Shown: positions 40,101 to 48,604 of the stretch, piece after piece
Numbering within the stretch: position 1 is the first letter of the stretch
Layout: each line of letters starts with the position of its first letter
Assembly (NCBI RefSeq): GCF_021341785.1
Contig: NZ_JAJTTF010000004.1
Coordinates: 62,001-126,000, forward strand
Direction of reading: 5' to 3'
DNA length: 64,000 nucleotides
From: Microbacterium sp. Au-Mic1
GTDB taxonomy: Bacteria > Actinomycetota > Actinomycetes > Actinomycetales > Microbacteriaceae
The notes under the pieces: generated by a model
Database searches by the model: none
The model's input: only the letters and a program-made list of their open reading frames with translations
What the model was told of the DNA's origin: nothing
Translations under genes and position numbers: made by a program

Positions 40101-40769
40101 GCGGTGAACAACGACCTCGGATCCGGCATGCAGGTCGCGCTCAAGGACCTCGAGCTGCGCGGCGCCGGCAACCTGCTGGGCGCTGAGCAGGCCGGCCACA
40201 TCGCGGGCGTCGGCTTCGACCTGTACCTGCGCATGATCGGAGAGGCCGTCGCGACGTTCCGCGGCGAGGAGACCGAGACCGGCGCCGAGCTGCGCCTCGA
40301 GCTGCCCGTGGACGCGCGGATCCCCGATTCGTACATCGACAGCGAGCGGCTGCGACTCGAGGCGTATCAGAAGCTGTCCAGCGCGGCGACTGCGACCGCG
40401 GCGGACGATGCGATCGACCACGTGGTCGAGGAGCTCACGGACCGGTACGGCGCACCGCCGGCGGAGGTCGAGGGCCTCGTCGCGATCGCGCGGCTGCGGC
40501 GTCGTGCCGCGCGCGCCGGGCTCACCGACGTGGTGGCGATGGGGTCGAACCTGCGGGTCGCGCCGGCGCGCTTCGAGGACTCGATGAAGGTGCGCCTGCA
40601 GCGGCTCTATCCGCAGGCCAAGCTCGTCGGCGGGGGAGAGGCGCTCGTGGTGCCCATGCCGGGTGCGGACAAGGCGGATCCGGTCGAGTGGACGGGCCAG
40701 CTGCTGACGGCGCTGTTCCCGGCGTCCGCACCGGCCGAGGCGGCCGTCGCTGCGGGAGCTGCGTCGTGA
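37191..40769 (+). CDS. mfd: Transcription-repair coupling factor
   Basis: A 1192-residue DNA translocase that displaces RNA polymerase stalled at lesions and recruits UvrAB. UvrB-like domains occupy roughly 1-480; the RNA-polymerase-interaction module follows around 500-570 (LKAGDFVVHQTHGIARF). The RecG-like motor contains Walker A SGDVGFGKTEVA near residue 664, the DEEQ box (IIDEEQRFGVEH) and motif VI (QLRGRVGRG). The TRCF C-terminal domain closes the protein. The Nudix gene overlaps its end by 4 bases. Confidence 0.98.
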   Translation: MTVQGIIRALEEEASGFRDALTWAQTDADLLASAGMDAPMLAGLLERRSAAGKPAALLVVAPTGRRAESLAAALGSYLPDAEILSFPAWETLPHERLSPSPDTVGRRLEVLRRMRIWSGERPLVVVASVRAALQPVAAGLGDVEPLELAVGGRGYDLDGVAASLVERAYSRVDMVSRRGEFAVRGGILDVFPPTAEHPSRVEFFGDEVDQIRLFSVADQRSLPAAPASVALPASRELLLTAEVRERAGALVDAFPGIAGMLQKMAEGIPVEGMESLLPVVAGPVVPLTDYLPEHAAVALVDPERSGARAASLGETNREFLDAAWSAATAGASAPIDLQTGDFLSVAELRSAAHARDGVWWRLSAFDAGAEDAAFDQGADGVSAAPIPSFHGNVDGAIEFTAGRVADGWRVVLVSSGAGLVDRARDVLADRGIAARVVETLPDAPDPGVATLVTGAIESGFQIASAKIAVITENEFYGRTIGGDTRVVKKLASRRKNVVDPMQLKAGDFVVHQTHGIARFVEMTQREVSSGGRNAVKTTRDYLVLEYAPSKRGYPGDKLYVPTDQLDLLSKYVGGEAPQLSKMGGSDWAAAKGKARRAVRDIAVELVKLYSARMAAKGYAFAADTPWQRELEEAFPFAETPDQLQTIDEIKADMERPIPMDRLLSGDVGFGKTEVAVRAAFKAIQDGKQVAMLVPTTLLVKQHLETFTERFAGFPVKVRPLSRFQTDKEARLTLDGLLEGSVDMVIGTHRILTDQVMFKDLGLMIIDEEQRFGVEHKDALKKMKTNVDILAMSATPIPRTLEMAVTGIREMSTLQTPPEDRHPILSFVGPKSDKQVAAAIRREILREGQIFYVHNRVQSIQRIASELAELVPEARIAVAHGQMGEHQLEQVVDDFWERKFDVLVSTTIIETGLDISNANTIIIDRADRYGLSQLHQLRGRVGRGRERAYAYFLYDDMKPLSETAADRLQTIAVNNDLGSGMQVALKDLELRGAGNLLGAEQAGHIAGVGFDLYLRMIGEAVATFRGEETETGAELRLELPVDARIPDSYIDSERLRLEAYQKLSSAATATAADDAIDHVVEELTDRYGAPPAEVEGLVAIARLRRRAARAGLTDVVAMGSNLRVAPARFEDSMKVRLQRLYPQAKLVGGGEALVVPMPGADKADPVEWTGQLLTALFPASAPAEAAVAAGAAS

Positions 40770-41575
40770 GCACCGAGCTCTCCGCGCCGCGGCGGCGCGA
40801 CCGCGCGCTGTCGGCGGCAGAGGGGCGCGCCCTCGTCCGGGAGCAGCTGATGCGGGGCCGGCAGGAGGTGCAGCCCGCGGGTGCGCCCGCCGTGGCATCG
40901 GCGATGCCCGCGGACGTCGGCGGTCCGCGGTCCAAGGCGCGAAAGACGGATCCCGTCCTGGTCGTGGGCTCCGCCTCTGCGCCGGAGCCCACGCGGCGCT
41001 CGCGGGTGCGCCCGGAACCGGCCGCGGATCCCCGCTGGCGCTGGCTCTCGACCCGCGAGGCGCATCGCGGCAGGGTGCGCATCGATGTCGACGACGTGCA
41101 GCTGCCCACGGGCGAGCACACCACGTTCGAGGTCGACCGCAGCGTGCCGTTCACGGTCGCGGTGCTCGTGCAGGACGGCGCCGAACTGCTGCTGGCCCGG
41201 CAGTACCGCTATCCGATCGATCGCTGGATCCTGGATCTTCCCGGCGGCGCAGGCGCGTTCGGCGAGTTCCCGGAACAGGCGGCACGACGCGAGCTCGAGG
41301 AGGAGCTCGGCGTCGTCGCGGCCGACCTGATCCCGCTGCACACCTTCTTCGCCAATCCCGGACGGAGCGTCTGGGCGACGCACCTGTTCTTCGCGCCCGG
41401 AGTGCACGCGGGCCGCGCGTCCGCAGGCGACCCGAGCGAGCAGGTGCGGGCCGTCCGCATCCCGCTCTCCGAGCTCGACCGTCTCATCGCCGAGGGCGAG
41501 ATCCTGGATCCGGGGCTGCTCGTCGCCCGTACGATGGCCGCGGCGAAGGGGCTGCTCCCGCCCGTCGGAGCCTGA
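40766..41575 (+). CDS. Nudix hydrolase, ADP-ribose pyrophosphatase-like
   Basis: A 269-residue protein. The Nudix box spans about residues 163-185 (GAFGEFPEQAARRELEEELGV in two pieces, G-x5-E-x7-R-E-x-x-E-E-x-G). The preceding RQYRYPIDRWILDLPGG resembles ADP-ribose pyrophosphatases. The first ~90 residues are charged and probably disordered, unusually long for the family, so a later start is possible; the GTG at 40766 is chosen for its 4-base overlap with mfd. Confidence 0.85.
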   Translation: MSTELSAPRRRDRALSAAEGRALVREQLMRGRQEVQPAGAPAVASAMPADVGGPRSKARKTDPVLVVGSASAPEPTRRSRVRPEPAADPRWRWLSTREAHRGRVRIDVDDVQLPTGEHTTFEVDRSVPFTVAVLVQDGAELLLARQYRYPIDRWILDLPGGAGAFGEFPEQAARRELEEELGVVAADLIPLHTFFANPGRSVWATHLFFAPGVHAGRASAGDPSEQVRAVRIPLSELDRLIAEGEILDPGLLVARTMAAAKGLLPPVGA

Positions 41576-41594
41576 CGATCCGCCGCCGCAGCAC

Positions 41595-41600
41595 TACGCT
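41595..41600 (+). promoter_or_regulatory. -10 hexamer TACGCT of the gamma-carbonic-anhydrase-like gene
   Basis: TACGCT, six bases, then the ATG at 41607; no ribosome site. Confidence 0.55.
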
Positions 41601-41606
41601 CGTCAC

Positions 41607-42203
41607 ATGATCTACGAGCACCTCGGGGCTCGGCCCCGCATCCACGACACGGCTGTCGTGGCACCGTCCGCCGTGATCTCCGGTGACGTCACCATCGGCG
41701 ACAACTGCCAGGTGCTGCACGGCGCCGTCATCACCGCGGAGGGCGGCCCGATCACGCTCGGCGAGCACGTGATCGTGATGGAGAACGCGCTCATCCGCGC
41801 GACAGCCGCCAACCCGGTGCACATCGGCGATCACGTGCTGGTGGGTCCGATGGCGAGCATCTCGGGCGCGACGATCGCCGACGAGGTGTTCCTCGCCACC
41901 GGCACCCGCATCTTCAACGGCGCGGTGATCGGCGAGCGCAGCGAGGTGCGCATCAACGCCGTCGTGCACCTGCGCACGACGCTGCCACCGGAGACCGTGG
42001 TGCCGATCGGCTGGGTCGCGGTCGGAGATCCGGTGCGCATCCTCTCGCCGGAGCGGCACGAGCAGATCTGGGAGGCCCAGCACGAGCTGGACTTCCCCGG
42101 CTACGTTTTCGGCGTGGACCGCTCGACGCCGGATCTCATGGTGCAGCTGACCGAGCGCTACGCCCGCTCGCTCGCCCGGCACGTGGACGACCACGCGCTC
42201 TGA
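41607..42203 (+). CDS. Gamma-carbonic anhydrase-like / hexapeptide-repeat protein
   Basis: A 198-residue left-handed beta-helix protein with hexapeptide units (VVAPSAVISGDVTIGDN, ITLGEHVIVMENALI, VHIGDHVLVGPMASISG). The metal-site His residues of gamma-carbonic anhydrases are partly matched (HIGDHV), but some catalytic residues are unclear, so an acyltransferase-like or structural role remains possible. The C-terminal helix runs to ARHVDDHAL. It stands 35 bp ahead of the three-domain aminotransferase gene on the same strand and may be co-transcribed with it. Confidence 0.8.
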   Translation: MIYEHLGARPRIHDTAVVAPSAVISGDVTIGDNCQVLHGAVITAEGGPITLGEHVIVMENALIRATAANPVHIGDHVLVGPMASISGATIADEVFLATGTRIFNGAVIGERSEVRINAVVHLRTTLPPETVVPIGWVAVGDPVRILSPERHEQIWEAQHELDFPGYVFGVDRSTPDLMVQLTERYARSLARHVDDHAL

Positions 42204-42238
42204 CCGGATCCTCCTCCCACTCTCGACGAAGGAACGCC

Positions 42239-45220
42239 GTGCAAGAACAGCAGGCCCGGGGTCTTGTGCGCCCCGATGTCACCGCGCCCGACGCCGTCGT
42301 GATCGCGCGCGAGCTCTGGGGCATCACCGTCACCGCCTCCGAGCTCGGCAGCAATCAGGACCGCAACTTCCTGCTCACCGCCGCGGACGGCGTGCGCAGC
42401 GTGCTGCGCGTCGACAACCCCGTCTTCCCGGACAGCGCCCGCGATGCGCAGCATGCCGCGCTGGAGGCCTACCGTGCGGCGGGTGTCGCGGTGCCCGCCG
42501 CGCTGCCTGGCCTCGACGGCGCTCTCACCCAGCGCTGGCGGGGGTTCTCCGTACGGCGCAGCGCCTTCGCCGAGGGGGAGGCGATGGTCGACGCCGGCTA
42601 CTTCGCGCCGGTGGTGCTGCGGGAGTTCGGATCCCTCGCCGCCGCGTCGGTGAACGCGCTCGCCGCGCTGGATCATCCGGGCCTCGACCGTCCGCAGATG
42701 TGGGACATGCGGGTCGCGGCCGAGGAGGCGCGCGGTCTGCTGCCGTCGATCGGGGAGCCGGAGCTGCGTCGGCGCGTCGAGGGGGCGATCGCGCAGGCCG
42801 AACGCCTCCTGAGGGCCGTCGCCGCAGACCTGCCCGTGCAGCCGATCCACGGCGACCTCACCGATGACAACGTCATGGGGGAGCGCGGCGCGGATTCCCG
42901 GCTGCACCCGCGCACCGTGCTGGACCTCGGCGACCTGGGCCTCGGGTGGCGCGTCGCCGAGCTCGCGGTGTGCGCGTCATCGATGCTGCATCACGAGCCG
43001 GAGCGGCCGCTGCGCGTGCTCGAGACCATCGCGGCGTTCCACGCCACCGCGCCGCTCAGCGACGCAGAAGCCCGCGCGGTCTGGCCGCTCATCGTGCTGC
43101 GCGCCGCGCTGCTCGTGGCGAGCGGCTGGCGTCAGCTCGAGATCGACGGGGGCAACGACTACGCCCGCGAGCGCATCGCCGGAGAACAGGCGATCTTCGA
43201 TGCGGCCACCCGCATCGGACTGGCCACCGTGGTCGAGCTGGTGCAGGACCGTCTCGATGTCCCAGCAGACGTTCCGGCGCCCGCGCCGGCGAAGGCCGGA
43301 GCAGCGCCGCTGGCATCGCTGCTGCCGGGGCTCGACGGCGAGGTCGTGATCCTCGATCCGGGCGTCGAGTCCGAGGACCTGGCCGGTGGGGCATGGCTCT
43401 CGTCCGACGCCGAGGAGACCCTCGTCCGCACCGCCCTCGACGGCGGCGCCGCCGCAGCCGTCATGCCCTACGGCGTCTACCGGCTCACCCGTTCGCGCGT
43501 CGACAGTGCGGACGCCGCGCCTACCTGGCCGATCGGGACGACGATCCACCTGCCTGCCGGCGGACGGCTGCTGCTCGTCGCTCCGGTGTCCGGACGGATC
43601 GACGGCTCCGGGTACGGCACGGTGCGGATCGCGTTCGGCGACGGGTGGGTCTGTGAGATCCGCGGCACGGAATCCGCTCCCGACCAGGGCACCGAGATCG
43701 TCGCAGGGCAGGGGCTCAGCTGGGTCCCGGACGGCACGACGGCCAGAGCCGTCGTGATCTCGATTCTGCGCCGCGACGCCCCGGGGACGATCCCGGACGC
43801 CGGTGACGCCGCGCTCGTCGTCCCGGAGGTGGTGCCCGCCTGGCGCCGGTTCAGCACCGACCCGGCGCCCTGGCTCGGTCTGCCCGTCCTCGCGCAGTCG
43901 GATGAGGCGCCCGCCGAGCTCGCGCGCCGGGCGCGCATCTTCGCGAGCGCCCAGGAACGGTACTACGAGCGCCCGCCGCAGATCGAGCGCGGCTGGCGGC
44001 ACCATCTCGTCGATACCACGGGGCGCGCCTATGTCGACATGGTGAACAACGTCACCGGTCTCGGGCACGGTCATCCGGGCGTCGCCGACGCGGTGAACCG
44101 GCAGATCCGGATCCTGAACACCAACTCCCGATTCCTGTACCGTGAGCTCGCCGAATACAGCGAGCGTCTGCTCGCCCTGCTGCCGGACGAGGCGCGCCGC
44201 GGCGGGGCCGACCGGGACGCTCTGGACACGGTGCTGCTGGTGAACAGCGGCTCCGAGGCCGTCGACCTGGCGCTGCGGCTGGCACAGGCCGCCACGGGAC
44301 GGAAGACCGTGGTGTCGCTGCGTGAGGCTTATCACGGGTGGACGATGGCCAGCGATGCCGTCACGACGAGCGCCTACGACAACCCCGATGCGCTCGCCAC
44401 CCGTCCGGACTGGGTGCACGTCGCGGACGTGCCCAACCGCTTCCGCGGCACCTACCGCGGGGAGGGCACGGGGCCGAGGTATGCCGTCGACCTGGGGACC
44501 GACCTGGACCGGCTCGCCGAGGAGGGGCGTCCCGTCGCGGGCTTCATCTGCGAGTCGGTGCTGGGCAACGCGGGCGGTGTGCTGCTGCCCGACGGCTACC
44601 TCGTCGACGCCTACGCCAGGGTGCGCGCGGCGGGAGGTCTCTGCATCGCCGACGAGGTGCAGGTCGGGTTCGGGCGGATGGGATCCTCGTTCTGGGGCTT
44701 CGAGCAGTCCGGCGTCGTGCCGGACGTCATCACGATCGCGAAGCCGATGGGCAACGGCTTCCCGATCGGCGGGGTGATCACGTCGACGCGGGTGGCCGAC
44801 GCGCTGTCCGCCCAGGGGCAGTTCTTCTCATCGGCCGGAGGGAACCCGCTCAGCTGCCGCGTCGGCATCGCGGTGCTGGACGCGATGGCGGCCGAGGGGC
44901 TGCAGGAGAACGCCCGCGTCGTGGGGGCGCAGTTGGCTGCAGGCTTCCGCACGTTGGCCGAGCGTCATCCGTTGATCGGCCCGGTGCACGGCGAAGGGCT
45001 CTATCTCGGAGTCGAGCTCGTCCGGGACCGGGAGAGCATGGTGCCCGCGGCGGCCGAGGCCTCGGCGATCTGCGAGCGGCTCCGCGAGCTGGGCGTCGTC
45101 GTGCTCACGACCTCCGAGCGCTCGAACGTGCTCAAGATCAAGCCTCCGCTGTGCCTGACGGCGTCCAGCGCGGATGTGGTCGTGGCAGCGCTGGACCGGG
45201 TGCTCTCCGAGGGCTGGTGA
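42239..45220 (+). CDS. Three-domain protein: APH-type kinase, M23-like domain, class III aminotransferase
   Basis: A 993-residue fusion. Residues ~20-340 are an aminoglycoside-phosphotransferase/choline-kinase fold with the catalytic IHGDLTDDN near 203 and the metal-site LDLGDLG. Residues ~360-540 resemble a peptidase-M23/lipoyl-like beta domain (VAPVSGRIDGSGYG) without an obvious zinc triad. Residues ~562-993 are a class III PLP transaminase: NVTGLGHGHP, NSGSEAVDLALR, IADEVQVGFGRMG, PLP Lys835 in TIAKPMGNGFP. Related human enzymes of the last domain are phospho-lyases for phosphoethanolamine or phosphohydroxylysine, so kinase plus lyase on an amino alcohol is an attractive inference. GTG start with AAGGA upstream. 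Confidence 0.88.
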   Translation: MQEQQARGLVRPDVTAPDAVVIARELWGITVTASELGSNQDRNFLLTAADGVRSVLRVDNPVFPDSARDAQHAALEAYRAAGVAVPAALPGLDGALTQRWRGFSVRRSAFAEGEAMVDAGYFAPVVLREFGSLAAASVNALAALDHPGLDRPQMWDMRVAAEEARGLLPSIGEPELRRRVEGAIAQAERLLRAVAADLPVQPIHGDLTDDNVMGERGADSRLHPRTVLDLGDLGLGWRVAELAVCASSMLHHEPERPLRVLETIAAFHATAPLSDAEARAVWPLIVLRAALLVASGWRQLEIDGGNDYARERIAGEQAIFDAATRIGLATVVELVQDRLDVPADVPAPAPAKAGAAPLASLLPGLDGEVVILDPGVESEDLAGGAWLSSDAEETLVRTALDGGAAAAVMPYGVYRLTRSRVDSADAAPTWPIGTTIHLPAGGRLLLVAPVSGRIDGSGYGTVRIAFGDGWVCEIRGTESAPDQGTEIVAGQGLSWVPDGTTARAVVISILRRDAPGTIPDAGDAALVVPEVVPAWRRFSTDPAPWLGLPVLAQSDEAPAELARRARIFASAQERYYERPPQIERGWRHHLVDTTGRAYVDMVNNVTGLGHGHPGVADAVNRQIRILNTNSRFLYRELAEYSERLLALLPDEARRGGADRDALDTVLLVNSGSEAVDLALRLAQAATGRKTVVSLREAYHGWTMASDAVTTSAYDNPDALATRPDWVHVADVPNRFRGTYRGEGTGPRYAVDLGTDLDRLAEEGRPVAGFICESVLGNAGGVLLPDGYLVDAYARVRAAGGLCIADEVQVGFGRMGSSFWGFEQSGVVPDVITIAKPMGNGFPIGGVITSTRVADALSAQGQFFSSAGGNPLSCRVGIAVLDAMAAEGLQENARVVGAQLAAGFRTLAERHPLIGPVHGEGLYLGVELVRDRESMVPAAAEASAICERLRELGVVVLTTSERSNVLKIKPPLCLTASSADVVVAALDRVLSEGW

Positions 45221-45258
45221 GTCCGCGCGGTCTCCGCCGGTGCGGAGACCGCGCGGAC
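45221..45258. terminator. Bidirectional terminator, 17-bp perfect stem
   Basis: 45221-45237 pairs perfectly with 45242-45258 around a 4-nt loop, starting at the base after the preceding stop and ending six bases before the convergent SDR stop. Confidence 0.9.
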
Positions 45259-45263
45259 CGGGA

Positions 45264-46025
45264 TCATGCCTGCTGCGTCGGCAGGACGACGACCTGGCGC
45301 AGATTCACGTGCGCGGGGCGGGTCACGACGAAGTCGACCAGATCGGCGATGTCATCGGCGGAGATCGCCTCGATCGCGTCGAACATGGCGGCGAGTTCGG
45401 CCCCCAGCCGCTCGTTCTCGATGTGGGTGCCGAGCTCGGTCGAGGTGAGACCGGGTTCGACGTTGGTGACCCGCACGCCGTGCCGGGCCATCTCGGTGCG
45501 CTGCATGGCGGAGAGCGCGGTGACGGCGGCTTTCGTCGCGGCGTAGACGGCGTAGTCGGGGAACACCGCGTGCGCGGCGATCGACGAGATGTTGACGATG
45601 TCGCGGGATCCGGTTCCTTCCACAAGGTCCGACAGCACGGCGCGGGTGATTCGGAGCAGGCCGGTGAGATTCGTGTCGATCATGCGACCCCACTCGTCGG
45701 CGCGACCGTCGGCGAGAGGGTTCGGCAGCATCACGCCGGCGGCGTTGACGAGGATGTCGACGCGCCCCAGTTCCGCATGGATGCGCGTGACCGCGGCTTC
45801 GACGTCGGCATCCGAGGTGATGTCGGCCGGCACGGCCAGCACGCGTCCGGCGGATTCTGCGGACGCCTCGGCGACGGCGACGAGTCGATCCTCGCGGCGG
45901 CCGAGGGCGGCGACGGAGGCGCCGAGGGCGGCGAGGTGCGCGGCGACGGCCGCGCCCATGCCGCTGCCGGCACCGGTGACGAGAGCGGTGCGTCCGGACA
46001 GGGGGAGGGAGGATTCGGTGTTCAT
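45264..46025 (-). CDS. SDR-family oxidoreductase
   Basis: A 253-residue classical short-chain dehydrogenase. Cofactor motif VTGAGSGMGAAVA (T-G-x-x-x-G-x-G), VNAAGVM, active-site Ser in NISSIAAH, Y-x-x-x-K as YAATKAA, and VEPGLTSTELG. ALGRREDRL at the end of the second strand, with Arg residues, suggests NADP preference. Substrate unknown. It is divergent from an XRE-family regulator, which probably controls it, an arrangement often seen for this regulator family. Confidence 0.9.
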   Translation of the reverse strand: MNTESSLPLSGRTALVTGAGSGMGAAVAAHLAALGASVAALGRREDRLVAVAEASAESAGRVLAVPADITSDADVEAAVTRIHAELGRVDILVNAAGVMLPNPLADGRADEWGRMIDTNLTGLLRITRAVLSDLVEGTGSRDIVNISSIAAHAVFPDYAVYAATKAAVTALSAMQRTEMARHGVRVTNVEPGLTSTELGTHIENERLGAELAAMFDAIEAISADDIADLVDFVVTRPAHVNLRQVVVLPTQQA

Positions 46026-46115
46026 GAGCACCAGCCTGCGAGGGCGGCGCCGAGGGCGGGAACGCTCCGATGAACCTGGGTCTGACAGGACCCTTCTCGC
46101 CCGGCGCGCGGCCGC

Positions 46116-46121
46116 GATACT
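46116..46121 (+). promoter_or_regulatory. -10 hexamer GATACT of the XRE regulator gene
   Basis: GATACT, six bases, then the ATG at 46128; no ribosome site. The divergent SDR start is only 90 bp away. Confidence 0.5.
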
Positions 46122-46127
46122 GGGACC

Positions 46128-47015
46128 ATGACATCGGAGATCGGCGAGTTCCTCCGCGCGAAGCGCGAACGGGTCGCACCGGAGGAGCGCGGTCTCCCCG
46201 CGGGTGGCCGGCGGCGTGTGCCGGGGCTGCGTCGCGAGGAGGTCGCGCTGCTGGCGGGGATCAGTCCCGACTACTACGTTCGTCTGGAACAGGGCAGGGC
46301 GCGGGCGGCGTCGGACCAGGTGCTCGACGCGATCGCGCGCGTGCTGAGCCTGGACGACGTGGAGCGCGATCATCTCCGGGTTCTCGCGCGGCCGGATGCC
46401 GTGGCGCCGGCGCCCCGGGCTCTCTCGACTCCCGCCGCACGGCACGGGGTGCGCGCGCTGCTCGAGGCGATGCCCCAGGTGCCGGCGTTCGTGCTGGGGC
46501 CGGCCATGGACGTGCTGGCGACGAACCTCCTCGGCGAGGCCCTCATCGCGCTCCCCGACGGGCCACGGAACATGGCCCGTCACGTCTTCCTGGATCCGAC
46601 CTCACCCTCGTACTATCCCGAATGGGCGAAGGTCGCCCGCGAGACGGCTGCCCACCTGCGACGCATGGCGGGTCTGCTCCCCGACGCCCCGGAGATCGCG
46701 GCGCTGATCGGTGAGCTCACCATCGGCAGCGATGACTTCGTGCGGGAATGGGCGCGACAGGAGGTGGTCGTGAAGACCCACGGTCGCAAGCTCGTCGACC
46801 ACCCGGAGGTCGGGCGCCTCTCCCTCGACTACGAGACGCTCACCCTTCCCGATGAGCCCGGACTCATGCTCGTGACGTACACGGCCGCCGACGAGAGGAC
46901 ATCCGACGCGCTGCGGACGCTGGGATCCTGGGCGGCGAGCCGGTCGAGCGGCGACCGTGCGGTGCGCCCGCCCGTCGCCGACGGGCATGATCGCGCACCG
47001 TCTGCGGAACGCTGA
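46128..47015 (+). CDS. XRE-type HTH regulator with MmyB-like ligand domain
   Basis: A 295-residue regulator. The HTH at ~5-75 shows FLRAKRERVAPEE, then RRVPGLRREEVALLAGISP and DYYVRLEQGR, the hallmark of actinobacterial MmyB-type regulators. The C-terminal domain (~100-270) is PAS-like in the family and is reported to bind fatty-acid-like ligands; here it includes AMDVLATNLLGEAL and the FLDPTSPSYYPEWAKV segment. It stands divergent from an SDR gene and probably controls it in response to the SDR substrate. Confidence 0.9.
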   Translation: MTSEIGEFLRAKRERVAPEERGLPAGGRRRVPGLRREEVALLAGISPDYYVRLEQGRARAASDQVLDAIARVLSLDDVERDHLRVLARPDAVAPAPRALSTPAARHGVRALLEAMPQVPAFVLGPAMDVLATNLLGEALIALPDGPRNMARHVFLDPTSPSYYPEWAKVARETAAHLRRMAGLLPDAPEIAALIGELTIGSDDFVREWARQEVVVKTHGRKLVDHPEVGRLSLDYETLTLPDEPGLMLVTYTAADERTSDALRTLGSWAASRSSGDRAVRPPVADGHDRAPSAER

Positions 47016-47030
47016 GCGCGTCCGAGACGA

Positions 47031-47063
47031 AAGCGCCGGCCCGCTCGAGGCGGGCCGGCGCTT
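47031..47063. terminator. Bidirectional terminator between the XRE gene and gdhA
   Basis: A 14-bp stem (47031-47044 with 47050-47063) and a short loop, between convergent genes. Confidence 0.85.
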
Positions 47064-47081
47064 CCCCGTTCGGAGTGCGGT

Positions 47082-48548
<1,467 letters not shown>

Positions 48549-48604
48549 CTAACCCGGCACGCCGCCCGCCCTGCGCCGTGTGAACCCTGCGCGAGAAGCC
48601 CGGA

